From the NCBI GenBank assembly GCA_050633285.1, contig JBOEGG010000004.1, forward strand, positions 1-64,000: a stretch of 64,000 bases of DNA, written 5' to 3'. Below the pieces are notes generated by a model. It saw only the letters and a program-made list of their open reading frames with translations, ran no database searches and was not told where the DNA came from. The DNA is from UBA1672 sp050633285 (GTDB lineage Bacteria; Pseudomonadota; Alphaproteobacteria; Micavibrionales; Micavibrionaceae). Positions 1-7,580 of the stretch are shown here, one piece after another. Both the position numbers and the translations under genes were made by a program. Within the stretch, counting starts at the first letter, position 1. Each line of letters opens with the position of its first letter.

Positions 1-1
1 C

Positions 2-571
2 ATGAGTGGACAGTTGGTCGGATACGCAAGAACATCGACAGTAGAACAAGAGGCTGGTTTTGAGGCACAGCTAGAGGAACTTAAGGGGCATCAATGCGAT
101 AAGATATTCCAAGAACAGGTTTCCTCTGTCCAAACACGTACCCAGCTAGAAGCTGCTCTGGATTATATTAGGAAGGATGACACACTGGTTGTTACTAAAC
201 TTGATCGCTTGGCTCGCTCTATGAAGCATCTCTTGGATATTAAGGAGGTAATAGATGGTAAGGGGGCGTATCTGAAAATCCTCAGTCCTGACATGGACAC
301 CTCCACTCCACACGGGAAGCTTGTCTTTAATATCTTTGGGTCTGTCGCAGAGTTTGAGCGTGAGGTCATGCTTGAGAGACAGCGTGAAGGAATAGCCAAG
401 GCAAAGGCCGAGGGGAAATACAAAGGGAGGCAACCAACCGCCCGTGCAAAGTCTCAAGAGGTACTCCAATTGAAAGATCAAGGGGTGACACCTACGGAGA
501 TCGCCAAGAAGTTGAATATAGGGAGGGCTTCTGTGTATCGCATCCTGAGAGAACGCCCTGATGCTGCTTAA
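2..571 (+). CDS. Serine recombinase, resolvase/invertase family
   Basis: A small serine recombinase of the resolvase/DNA-invertase type, which cuts and rejoins DNA through a covalent serine intermediate. The N-terminal motif GYARTST carries Arg10 and the likely nucleophile Ser12; the family motif DRLAR lies at about residues 68-72, the FEREVMLERQREG segment at 118-130, and a C-terminal helix-turn-helix (TPTEIAKKLNIGRASVYR) at about 163-180. Its 189 residues match the normal length of resolvases such as those of Tn3 or Hin, so it appears complete. The ATG lies one base inside the window, so a start further upstream cannot be excluded. In this context it may resolve, invert or move a segment of the integrated element. 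No res or invertible site can be assigned, though an inverted repeat lies just downstream. Confidence 0.9.
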   Translation: MSGQLVGYARTSTVEQEAGFEAQLEELKGHQCDKIFQEQVSSVQTRTQLEAALDYIRKDDTLVVTKLDRLARSMKHLLDIKEVIDGKGAYLKILSPDMDTSTPHGKLVFNIFGSVAEFEREVMLERQREGIAKAKAEGKYKGRQPTARAKSQEVLQLKDQGVTPTEIAKKLNIGRASVYRILRERPDAA

Positions 572-606
572 GTGAATACCTTTGTGTGCAGTTACCTATT
601 AATTTA

Positions 607-668
607 GATTGCATCCGAAAAAAATAAGTCGTTGTTCTGACTCCATTCTTACTTCATTAGATGCAATC
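607..668. repeat. 9-bp inverted repeat after the recombinase gene
   Basis: GATTGCATC at 607-615 is exactly complementary to GATGCAATC at 660-668, separated by 44 bases. It lies 36 bases downstream of the serine recombinase gene. It could be a recombinase binding site or a weak RNA hairpin. No T-tract follows, so an intrinsic terminator is unlikely. Confidence 0.35.
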
Positions 669-807
669 GACATTTCTTAAGGTATTGAAATACAATTGTT
701 GTAATCGGATTCTGTGTCCGATGACAGTTTTGAGAACACTTGCGCCTAAATCCCGAGTATGGAAGAATTTAAGAATAAAGAACGCAAACAATTCAAGGAT
801 TAAACGA

Positions 808-1209
808 ATGAAAATATCAGTGGGAGAGCACGAGAATGAAACATTTATGATCGAGATTTGTTGGCGTTGGCTGTTCGCTATCAAGATAGGCGAATATATA
901 GATTTTTTGGTTTGGCGTGACGTACACAGTGTAGGCCGACCTTTGGTCTCGGTACCTAATTATGAGGCGGATGAGATTAGGAGGCATTGCTTCAAAGACT
1001 ACCAAATCAATGGTCGTGGGTGGGAGATGGTTGGAACAAGAATAACCCTAAAGGGGATCCAAAGGCGCAGAGCGTATAAGAGAGAATGCAAAGTACTCAA
1101 CATCAGACCTGAACGTTTTTGGTGCTGGATCGTAGATAAAGAAATTGAAGAAAAATATAGACATCAACGCGACATAGAGAGACGGTTAAGAATTGTAGCC
1201 GTAGCTTGA
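808..1209 (+). CDS. Hypothetical element protein
   Basis: I do not recognise this protein. The reading frame is open from 661, but the ATG at 808 is preceded by AAGGA at a spacing of about 8 bases, so a product of 133 residues is preferred over the longer 182-residue version. It is rich in Arg, Lys and Trp, has a basic C-terminal half (GIQRRRAYKRECK) and a tail rich in charged residues, and shows no signal peptide or clear membrane segment. It sits 34 bases upstream of the phage-type RNA polymerase gene on the same strand, so it is probably co-transcribed. A nucleic-acid-binding early phage protein is a reasonable guess only. Confidence 0.5.
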   Translation: MKISVGEHENETFMIEICWRWLFAIKIGEYIDFLVWRDVHSVGRPLVSVPNYEADEIRRHCFKDYQINGRGWEMVGTRITLKGIQRRRAYKRECKVLNIRPERFWCWIVDKEIEEKYRHQRDIERRLRIVAVA

Positions 1210-1243
1210 GGGATGAAGCCACAGAACAGAAATATAATACCAC

Positions 1244-3895
1244 ATGACATCACAAGATCTACTCTTAAAGCTCAACGCTAACGATCCCGACTTAAGAAAT
1301 CAACAGGATATACTAGAAAACATCTCTCGTGGCCTCAGTATTGACCAATACAGAAAGAACACACAGGGAGCTATTGATAACAAACGTGAAAGTGGTACGG
1401 CCTATGGTCAATCACTCATGATGAACTATGTGGGGTCTATCTCAGATGCAATAAAACTCATCATAGATAAGAATACAGATAGTGTGGGTAGGAACAACTT
1501 AGCTCTTAAATACTTTCAGTCAATAGAACCTGAAGCCCTCGCTTTCATCGCACTGCGTGGTGTTATTGACAGTATCACTAAGAAGGACACGCTCAGTAAT
1601 GTGGCCTCTAAGATTGGTCGTTTAGTAGAACTTGAGATACAAACAAGAGTGCTTAAGGAACAACGTGCGGAAGAATATAAAAAAGCCAAAGAAAAACTAA
1701 AGAAGGCCACGACAACCCGCCAAAGACGTGCCTTGATTGGTTCTATTTATAATCGTATTGAGATCAACAAAGAAGGTATCAATAGTACCACTGCGATTAA
1801 GCTCGGGGTGAAACTAATAGACATCATTATAAACACTACAGGTCTCGTTGAGATTAAACGCGAGATAAGTAAGAAGACCCAGACAAATTACATTGTACCC
1901 ACTGAAGAACTATCTCAATGGATACAGGATAAGAACGCCCATTGTGAACTCTTGTCTCCCGTTTACCTGCCTTGTGTAATTCCCCCTAAGGATTGGACAT
2001 CACCAAAAAAAGGTGGTTACCACTCTAAGTTCCACAAGAGTGTTCCATTGGTGAAGACTAAAGGTGAAACTAAAAGGTATCGTGAGATGTTAGCAACGCA
2101 TGAGATGCCTAAAGTTTATCAAGGGATCAACACTCTTCAGCGTACTAAATGGAAGATCAATAAAGACGTGCTTAATGTAATGTCTGAGTGTGTTGAGAAG
2201 GGTATTGATCTCGGCAAGGAAAAGGTTATCCCACCTCAAGAAGACTATAGCGAGATCCCCTGTTCATCTTGTGGTGAACTCGTGTCCATCTCTAAGACCA
2301 ACAACAGAAATACTTCAGCTAATCATAAGTGCTTTGGTAAGGATGAGGAAGGAAAGGATACTGAAGTAACACGTAAGTGGAAACGTGAGGCGCACGAGAT
2401 GCATCAAAACAATGTCGCCTTGAGATCCCGAAGATTATCTTTAGCGAAAATTATGTGGGTTGCTGGGTTGGTTAAAGACTTCCCTGCTATCTACTTCCCG
2501 TACAACATGGACTTCCGTGGGCGTGTGTATGCTATTCCTAACCACCTAAATCCACAAGGAGTAGACCATGCAAAGGCTCTTATCACATTTGCTGAAGGTA
2601 AACCTATAGAAGATCCTATAGCGGGGTCATGGTTAGCTATTCAAGGTGCTAACACGTATGGCAATGGTGAGGACAAAGGTACGTTTACAGAACGTGTTCA
2701 GTTCATTGGTGGTCTCGAAGATGAGATAAGGGCAACTGTAGAAGACCCTATTAACAACAAGAGTTTTTGGACTGAAGCGTCTAAGCCTTGGCAGTTCTTA
2801 GCATTCTGCTTTGAGTGGGTCGGGTATCTAGATGCCGAGCGCAACGGTGAATCTTTTGTGTCCCACTTGCCAATAGCTCAGGATGGATCTTGTTCCGGTA
2901 TTCAACACTTCTCAGCCATGCTTAAAGATGAGGAAGGCGGATCGGCGGTGAACCTTGTACCAATGGAGAGACCACAAGACATCTACCAAAAGGTATGTGA
3001 AAAGGCACAGAATAGATTTAGGTTAGAAGCCAATGGGTACATCAAAGGTGAGCTAGATGACCCTGACGCAGAGATAATAGAACCAAACCCTTATGCTAAG
3101 TGGTTACTTACTCTGCCTTTAGATCGTGACATGACTAAAACACAAGTTATGACAGTACCCTACGGTCTCACCTCTCGCTCATGTACTGAGTACACTGCTG
3201 AATACTTTAATGATCTAAGGAAGTCGTTAGGTATCCATAAGGATGATTGGTTAGCAACTGACTGGAAGGTCATACAGTACGCATCAAGTGTCATATGGGA
3301 TTGTATAGGGACAACTGTAGTGGGTGCTAAGGAGGCTATGAAGTGGTTGCAAGATTGCGTAGATGTTGCTCTTGATACTAGGGATAAACCCATTGTGTGG
3401 GATACTCCTATGGGGCTGCCCGTCATGCAAAGTTATCGGGATTATAAAGGTAAGAAAATAGAAATAGCCTGTGAAAAACAGAGGACACAATTCGTTGTTC
3501 GAGATACTCAAGAAGAAGGCGTATGTAAGAAACGTATGAAAACGGGAATAGCCCCTAACTTTGTGCATTCGATGGACGCTAGTCACCTCATACTGACTGT
3601 CTGTAATTCCTTTGAAGAGTTCAATATAACCGACTATGCAGTTATTCATGATAGCTTTGGAACTCATGCGGCATCTTCGCAAGATCTAGCGAATTGCCTG
3701 AGAGCTACTTTTGTCGAAATGTATACGGATCAGAGCATCCTAGAAGATTTCTTGTATAAGATGATGTCTTATCTCGTGGGTAAGGAGTGTTCTTCGGATG
3801 ACTATGCTCAGGCTCTGGCTGCTCTTCCAAAAGTGCCAGATGCCAGAAAACTAGATTTATATTTAGTCAGCAACAGTAAATATTTCTTCAGTTGA
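1244..3895 (+). CDS. Single-subunit T7-type DNA-directed RNA polymerase
   Basis: A complete phage-type RNA polymerase of 883 residues, the same length as T7 RNAP. It would transcribe the element from its own promoters, independently of host RNAP. The key motifs are intact: FPYNMDFRGRVYA at about 418-430; motif A (QDGSCSGIQHFSAML) with catalytic Asp547; motif B (RDMTKTQVMTVPYG) with Arg628, Lys632 and Tyr640; motif C (IHDSFGT) with catalytic Asp803; and APNFVHSMDASH before it. The C-terminus ends in aromatic residues (YFFS), recalling the FAFA end of T7 RNAP. An unusual insert at about 340-363 holds CSSC plus HKC and could bind a metal. In T7-like phages this gene precedes the early-to-late switch; here it is followed only by small genes and the integrase. 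No frameshift or stop is present, so the enzyme is probably functional. Confidence 0.96.
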   Translation: MTSQDLLLKLNANDPDLRNQQDILENISRGLSIDQYRKNTQGAIDNKRESGTAYGQSLMMNYVGSISDAIKLIIDKNTDSVGRNNLALKYFQSIEPEALAFIALRGVIDSITKKDTLSNVASKIGRLVELEIQTRVLKEQRAEEYKKAKEKLKKATTTRQRRALIGSIYNRIEINKEGINSTTAIKLGVKLIDIIINTTGLVEIKREISKKTQTNYIVPTEELSQWIQDKNAHCELLSPVYLPCVIPPKDWTSPKKGGYHSKFHKSVPLVKTKGETKRYREMLATHEMPKVYQGINTLQRTKWKINKDVLNVMSECVEKGIDLGKEKVIPPQEDYSEIPCSSCGELVSISKTNNRNTSANHKCFGKDEEGKDTEVTRKWKREAHEMHQNNVALRSRRLSLAKIMWVAGLVKDFPAIYFPYNMDFRGRVYAIPNHLNPQGVDHAKALITFAEGKPIEDPIAGSWLAIQGANTYGNGEDKGTFTERVQFIGGLEDEIRATVEDPINNKSFWTEASKPWQFLAFCFEWVGYLDAERNGESFVSHLPIAQDGSCSGIQHFSAMLKDEEGGSAVNLVPMERPQDIYQKVCEKAQNRFRLEANGYIKGELDDPDAEIIEPNPYAKWLLTLPLDRDMTKTQVMTVPYGLTSRSCTEYTAEYFNDLRKSLGIHKDDWLATDWKVIQYASSVIWDCIGTTVVGAKEAMKWLQDCVDVALDTRDKPIVWDTPMGLPVMQSYRDYKGKKIEIACEKQRTQFVVRDTQEEGVCKKRMKTGIAPNFVHSMDASHLILTVCNSFEEFNITDYAVIHDSFGTHAASSQDLANCLRATFVEMYTDQSILEDFLYKMMSYLVGKECSSDDYAQALAALPKVPDARKLDLYLVSNSKYFFS

Positions 3896-4074
3896 TACTT
3901 CCTGCGCATTCTCGCTCTAGAGCATCACAAAGAACTTAGTGTTATCCATACGCAGCCTATCTTGCGGACGAGTGATGACCAAAGCGGTAAAACACGAGGG
4001 AGGCTTTCAAATCACTTGTAACCCGCAAGATACCTCAATAGTTACCCTTTGAAGTACTAATTATACCTCCGTAT

Positions 4075-4118
4075 TGAAGAGAAAGAGATATACTATAGTT
4101 ATATCTATAGGCTCTTCA
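4075..4118 (+). other. Hairpin with inner palindrome after the RNAP gene
   Basis: TGAAGAG at 4075-4081 pairs with CTCTTCA at 4112-4118. Within it, GATATA at 4087-4092 pairs with TATATC at 4100-4105 around a CTATAGT loop. No U-tract follows, so a processing site or an operator/promoter-like palindrome is as likely as a terminator. The whole stretch 3896-4386 has no convincing gene; its other contents are listed separately. Confidence 0.45.
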
Positions 4119-4193
4119 TGTGTTGGTCATAAGTTATTCTTTAGTCTGACTATCCATTCCTACTCTTTAATTATTGTAGGGGTGGGTGGTAGG

Positions 4194-4244
4194 TTAAGGG
4201 GCTACTAAAGTGGAACCAGTGATAGACTATAGTGGTCACCTTAA
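4194..4244 (+). other. Long imperfect hairpin in the RNAP 3' region
   Basis: TTAAGGGGCTACTAAAGT (4194-4211) pairs with ACTATAGTGGTCACCTTAA (4226-4244) with one bulge, one mismatch and some G-U pairs, leaving a 14-base loop. Its left arm resembles the left arms of the terminator-like hairpins at 4784 and 6507, so the element carries a family of related stem-loops. No T-run follows this copy. Confidence 0.45.
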
Positions 4245-4285
4245 GAAGACTTAGGGAGAGGCTATAGTGGGAACACTGGGGGATC
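4220..4285 (+). promoter_or_regulatory. Possible phage RNAP promoter-like repeats
   Basis: Two copies of a CTATAGTGG core occur close together (AGACTATAGTGGTCACC near 4224-4240, and AGAGGCTATAGTGGGAAC near 4257-4274), with a related CTACTAAAGTGGAACC near 4202-4217. The cores resemble the initiation end of T7 and T3 promoters (CTATAGGG and CTAAAGGG). They lie upstream of the rightward small genes of the element, a plausible place for promoters of the encoded RNAP. One copy is also an arm of the hairpin at 4194-4244, so the promoter reading is tentative. Confidence 0.3.
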
Positions 4286-4386
4286 TTTACTTGCTACTAA
4301 ACCTACCCATTACCTTAAGTGATAAAAGTATAAGGGTGATCGACACACATCATAACCAGCATTAATCATAGACAGGAATAAAGACT

Positions 4387-4626
4387 GTGCTTACGGCACA
4401 TATACAACCCAATACACAGCTCACATACGCAGGGGAGCTTCACACAATTACCTGCAAAGAACTAAATATACAGATTACCTCAAGAACCCCAGAAGGAAAT
4501 CTCTGTAGAGCCATCATGAAGATGCATCCAGAGTATTCTAAAGACACACTCAAAGTGTACCGAGGAGGTAAGCATTGCTCCACCATGACCATTCAAAAAC
4601 ATGCACGATCAGAGGTGGCAATATGA
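4387..4626 (+). CDS. Small hypothetical element protein
   Basis: A 79-residue protein of unknown function. It would start at GTG 4387, with ACAGGAA a suitable distance upstream as ribosome binding site. It is basic, with no signal peptide or membrane helix; residues 10-60 look like a small beta-rich domain (YAGELHTITCKELNIQITSR). It lies downstream of the structured region after the RNAP gene and is followed by a long non-coding stretch (4627-5076) that contains only a terminator. Coding status rests on the open frame and plausible RBS only. Confidence 0.45.
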   Translation: MLTAHIQPNTQLTYAGELHTITCKELNIQITSRTPEGNLCRAIMKMHPEYSKDTLKVYRGGKHCSTMTIQKHARSEVAI

Positions 4627-4783
4627 GGGTATAATCTCATCATAGAATGGTGTTTTAGAGTCAAATAAGCACCGTAGAGTCCAGTGTTTTACTTTTTAGG
4701 TGGTATCATACTGCTGAGAGTTAAAACGTCTGTATCAGAATCATATTATGACTCACTAAATATATTACGTAATGTATTTCTTT

Positions 4784-4827
4784 AAGGGGCTACGAGAGGT
4801 AAAACTCTTGTGGCTCCTTATTTGTTT
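4784..4827 (+). terminator. Strong intrinsic terminator
   Basis: AAGGGGCTACGAGAG (4784-4798) pairs over 15 positions, including three G-U pairs, with CTCTTGTGGCTCCTT (4805-4819) around a 6-base loop, followed by ATTTGTTT. It would end transcripts coming from the RNAP and 79-residue-protein genes. Apart from this hairpin I see nothing identifiable in 4627-5076. Confidence 0.75.
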
Positions 4828-5076
4828 AGTATTATTTTTAAAGGAATATATTCACATTCATGTGCGTTTGTATCTGTTTTTTTGGTACACCGATAGGAAG
4901 GTGATTAAGATATATCTAGCACCTAATCTAACATAGATTTATATACTGATAATTAGAAAGTAAGTAGAAGGCATTAAACTCTTTATAATTTTAGGTTGTT
5001 GCCATAAATCGGCTTTACACAAGCAATAGTATTGTTTAATAGTCATGTCACAACTTATTGAAAATGGAGTGATATC

Positions 5077-5481
5077 ATGCGCTTTCAGGCTTTTATTATG
5101 GCAGCTTCAGCTTGCTTATTGTTAACAGGTTGTGCTCAAAAAGCTTCTTGGCACGCCAATGAAGTAGCACGATCAGAAAAACCCACCTTTACCGTAGGTG
5201 AAGTACAGAGAAACATTAAAAAAGGGATGTCTGGTGCCGCCGTTGCTGAAACACTTGGATCGCCAAATGTAGTTTCAACAGATGAGAATGGTAACGAAGT
5301 ATGGATTTACGATAAATTTTACACTGAAGGTGTCGTATCAGCCAGTAATGGGCTGACATTTACTTTAAGTGATGTTGGTGGTGGGGCAGCTCGGACATCA
5401 CAGTCAACAATTACGGTTATAATTAAGTTTAATGCCGACAAAAAAGTTCGCGATTTCGCATACCACAAATCAAGTTTCTAA
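5077..5481 (+). CDS. BamE/SmpA-like outer-membrane lipoprotein
   Basis: A 134-residue predicted lipoprotein. The signal peptide ends in a lipobox (LLLTGC) with Cys19 as the acylated residue; the next residue is Ala, consistent with outer-membrane sorting. The region from about residue 40 (TVGEVQRNIKKGMSGAAVAE, then TLGSPNVV and EVWIYD) matches the small fold of BamE/SmpA lipoproteins, in which KGMS, LGSP and a following aromatic segment are typical. It is the first of three consecutive lipoprotein genes on the plus strand inside the integrated element. It is unlikely to be the core BamE of the cell; cargo of the element or an accessory envelope protein is more likely. Confidence 0.7.
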   Translation: MRFQAFIMAASACLLLTGCAQKASWHANEVARSEKPTFTVGEVQRNIKKGMSGAAVAETLGSPNVVSTDENGNEVWIYDKFYTEGVVSASNGLTFTLSDVGGGAARTSQSTITVIIKFNADKKVRDFAYHKSSF

Positions 5482-5499
5482 ATATAAAAGGTATATACG

Positions 5500-6033
5500 G
5501 TGATGATGCACTTATTCAGAATAAGTTTAGTATTGGTTTTGGCAATGCCGTTGTCAGCATGTAACCAGACGATTCCTAAAGAGGCTTTGCAGCTGACAAA
5601 TGAAAGTCTTGAGTTAAGGCAATTGCAGACTCGCTCATTTGACACGTCAAACGAGAAAACTCTTTTAGTGTCAGGCGCGGGTGTATTGCAGGATTTAGGT
5701 TATAATATTGATGAGTCTGAAACTAGCCTTGGGGTTATTGTGGGCTCTAAAGATCGTGATGCAACGGAAGCTGGGCAAGTAGCTGCGGCCATATTCGTAG
5801 CTGCGTTAGGTGGGGGTGCTATGCCCATAGATAAAAATCAGAAGATACGCGCCTCTTTAATCACCTATCCTGCTGGTAAAAAAATAACAAAGTTACGTGT
5901 GACGTTCCAACGGATAGTATGGAACACTCAAGGTCAAGTTTCTAAAACGCAAAGCATTGAAGATCCTAATATATATCAGGATTTTTTTAATAAGCTATCC
6001 AAGTCTGTTTTCCTTGAAGCAAATGAAATTTAG
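5500..6033 (+). CDS. Predicted lipoprotein, paralogue of the next gene
   Basis: A 177-residue lipoprotein with signal peptide and lipobox LSAC (Cys21). The mature part shares a clear pattern with the next protein: RQLQTRSFDT, then KTLLVSGAGVLQDLGYNID, then a Gly-Val-rich strand, and a C-terminal FFNKLSKSVFLEANE. It differs by an inserted Ala/Gly-rich stretch at about 92-108 (GQVAAAIFVAALGGGAMP) that could be a short membrane-interacting hairpin. I recognise it only as a generic proteobacterial lipoprotein family. Spacing of 18 bases from the preceding gene and 12 to the next suggests one three-gene operon. A role in envelope change by the element is an inference. Confidence 0.65.
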   Translation: MMMHLFRISLVLVLAMPLSACNQTIPKEALQLTNESLELRQLQTRSFDTSNEKTLLVSGAGVLQDLGYNIDESETSLGVIVGSKDRDATEAGQVAAAIFVAALGGGAMPIDKNQKIRASLITYPAGKKITKLRVTFQRIVWNTQGQVSKTQSIEDPNIYQDFFNKLSKSVFLEANEI

Positions 6034-6045
6034 AAAGAGTATTCC

Positions 6046-6468
6046 ATGAATAAATATGCAGTATTACCCTTAGCAATGGTTTGTGTTTCTTTGGCTAGTT
6101 GCCAAACGACATCAATGAATCAAGTAATGGAAACATCTGAATCTCAAGTGGCAATAAGGCAAATTCAAACTAGAGCGTTTGATACGGTTGATCGTACCAA
6201 AACCTTGCGCACAGTGATTGCAACATTACAAGATTTAGGATTTGTTATCGATAAAGCGGATAATGAATTAGGTACGGTAAGCGGTACTAAACTAGATGGT
6301 TATTCTTTACGTATGACTGTCACAGTTCGTCCGCGTGGTAAAAAGCAGACACTTGTTCGTGCCAATGCTACATATAACGTAACCCCAGTTGAAGATCCTC
6401 AACCTTATCAACAGTTCTTTACAGCCCTACAAAAAGCTATGTTCTTGACTGCTCATGAGGTTGACTAG
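6046..6468 (+). CDS. Predicted lipoprotein, paralogue of the preceding gene
   Basis: A 140-residue lipoprotein with lipobox LASC (Cys19). Its mature region mirrors the preceding gene product: RQIQTRAFDT, then KTLRTVIATLQDLGFVID, then LGTVSGTK, then VRPRGKKQTLVRA, and a C-terminal QQFFTALQKAMFLTAHEVD. The 37-residue difference comes mostly from lacking the Ala/Gly-rich insert. The pair looks like a tandem duplication that has diverged. It is the last gene of the plus-strand lipoprotein operon and is followed after 38 bases by a terminator-like hairpin. Function unknown; surface exclusion or another lysogenic-conversion role would suit a mobile element but is not shown. Confidence 0.65.
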   Translation: MNKYAVLPLAMVCVSLASCQTTSMNQVMETSESQVAIRQIQTRAFDTVDRTKTLRTVIATLQDLGFVIDKADNELGTVSGTKLDGYSLRMTVTVRPRGKKQTLVRANATYNVTPVEDPQPYQQFFTALQKAMFLTAHEVD

Positions 6469-6506
6469 AGGGATTCTTATTTAATTATTAAGTAATGAAT
6501 ACTCTT

Positions 6507-6550
6507 AGAGGGCTGCTAAAGGTCATACTTTGATGGCTCTTATATTTTTG
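6507..6550 (+). terminator. Terminator after the lipoprotein operon
   Basis: AGAGGGCTGCTAAAG (6507-6521) pairs imperfectly (several G-U pairs, one mismatch) with CTTTGATGGCTCTT (6528-6541), followed by TATATTTTT. Its left arm resembles those at 4196 and 4784. It ends the plus-strand operon just before the convergent minus-strand gene. Confidence 0.6.
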
Positions 6551-6559
6551 AATATATTC

Positions 6560-6859
6560 CTATTTATTTGTCTTTATATCTACTTTCTTTTGGTAATTCA
6601 TAAGACGTGCCTGAATTAGTGGCAGTAAATTAGACCCCATTCCAAATCTCAGCGGAATTTTACCACGCTCACGTACATCTTCCTTAAGCCCGTAGTCTGA
6701 TCGCTCCTCTAGTTTTTCCTTTGTGATTGTATGGCTAGTAACCACCCCTTGGTAAACCCATGTGCCATCCTTACTCGACATTATATCGTCATAAGTGACA
6801 GTAACGTCCCCCTCATCAGACACTTCACAAGTTACCAGAATCCCGTATTTCTTTTTCAT
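6560..6859 (-). CDS. Hypothetical protein of the element
   Basis: A 99-residue acidic protein with no recognised domain, signal peptide or membrane segment. The N-terminal half (YGILVTCEVSDEGDVTVTYDDI) looks like alternating beta strands. It is the last of three small minus-strand genes that appear to form an operon (7524 down to 6560) with gaps of only a few bases; the six bases separating it from the zinc-ribbon gene support co-transcription. Unlike its two neighbours it appears soluble. Confidence 0.5.
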   Translation of the reverse strand: MKKKYGILVTCEVSDEGDVTVTYDDIMSSKDGTWVYQGVVTSHTITKEKLEERSDYGLKEDVRERGKIPLRFGMGSNLLPLIQARLMNYQKKVDIKTNK

Positions 6860-6865
6860 GTTTAA

Positions 6866-7132
6866 TTACTCACTAGTATCTACACGCTTATACTGAGCGC
6901 AAACATCAAATACCAATATAAAGAATGGCAAGATAATAAGTAGGCCTAAAGCTAGGCTCTGCACATTGCCTCCTAATGAAGCTGCTTTCAAAGGTAACCC
7001 AAGAAATATAATAAGCCCCCAATAAATAGCCGAAAGGTTGGTAACATAGTGCTCTGTACCACATTTTTTACAACTCAGATGCTTTTTAATCAGAAAGTTT
7101 AAATTAGCTTTCCCACATTCTTGACACTTCAT
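6866..7132 (-). CDS. Small zinc-ribbon membrane protein
   Basis: An 88-residue protein with two CxxC pairs near the N-terminus (Cys3/Cys6 and Cys21/Cys24), typical of a short zinc ribbon, followed by two hydrophobic stretches at about 33-55 and 62-80 that look like membrane helices, and a short charged tail. The zinc ribbon would sit at one membrane face. Its start overlaps the stop of the upstream gene in an ATGA arrangement, implying translational coupling. No specific function can be given; proteins of this build occur in many defence and envelope contexts. Confidence 0.55.
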   Translation of the reverse strand: MKCQECGKANLNFLIKKHLSCKKCGTEHYVTNLSAIYWGLIIFLGLPLKAASLGGNVQSLALGLLIILPFFILVFDVCAQYKRVDTSE

Positions 7133-7524
7133 GATTCACTCCCAACCTGATCACACTTAAGCTCTACAACTTTTTCATCATACAGGGTTACTTCTATAGT
7201 GCCGTTTATAGCCCCACCATCAAAAGTATAGAGATTGCCTTTTTGTTGCATGGGCATACCCAAATGAAAAAACAGTTCATTTTTATCGATACCGATAACA
7301 ACTTTACTACAATTTCTTACGTTGTCATAGCTCACTTTACAGCTTTGAGTGTTGGCACAATCTCTTGGAATACAATACGCGCCATTGGCTGCCCATTTGC
7401 CTTCGTTAAATTGACAGACTGTCATCATCACGAGGTTTTTAATGGGAGTAAATATGAGCAGAATGATAGGAAAGAAAAAGGCTAGTAACATTATATAGGT
7501 AATCAATTTCGCCTTATTCCTCAT
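7129..7524 (-). CDS. Hypothetical membrane-anchored Cys-rich protein
   Basis: A 131-residue protein with an N-terminal membrane helix (about residues 7-30) and a predicted exported domain containing Cys37, Cys52, Cys56, Cys62 and Cys72, probably disulfide-bonded. The C-terminal part (IDKNELFFHLGMPMQQKGN, then LYTFDGG and VVELKC) faintly recalls the BamE/SmpA pattern of a helix, LGxP and beta strands. It is the first gene of the minus-strand trio and overlaps the next by four bases. The similarity to the lipoprotein at 5077 may mean related envelope roles, but this is weak. Confidence 0.5.
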   Translation of the reverse strand: MRNKAKLITYIMLLAFFFPIILLIFTPIKNLVMMTVCQFNEGKWAANGAYCIPRDCANTQSCKVSYDNVRNCSKVVIGIDKNELFFHLGMPMQQKGNLYTFDGGAINGTIEVTLYDEKVVELKCDQVGSES

Positions 7525-7580
7525 GCTACCACCGTTCGAACGCTTAAATATTTTCTTTGTACTTTAAAGAAGAAGCTACC

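Noticed and set aside
2..571. Serine recombinase as the integrating enzyme of the element
   Set aside because: The tyrosine integrase sits at the tRNA boundary; the small resolvase-type protein lies internally and lacks the large-serine-integrase domains.
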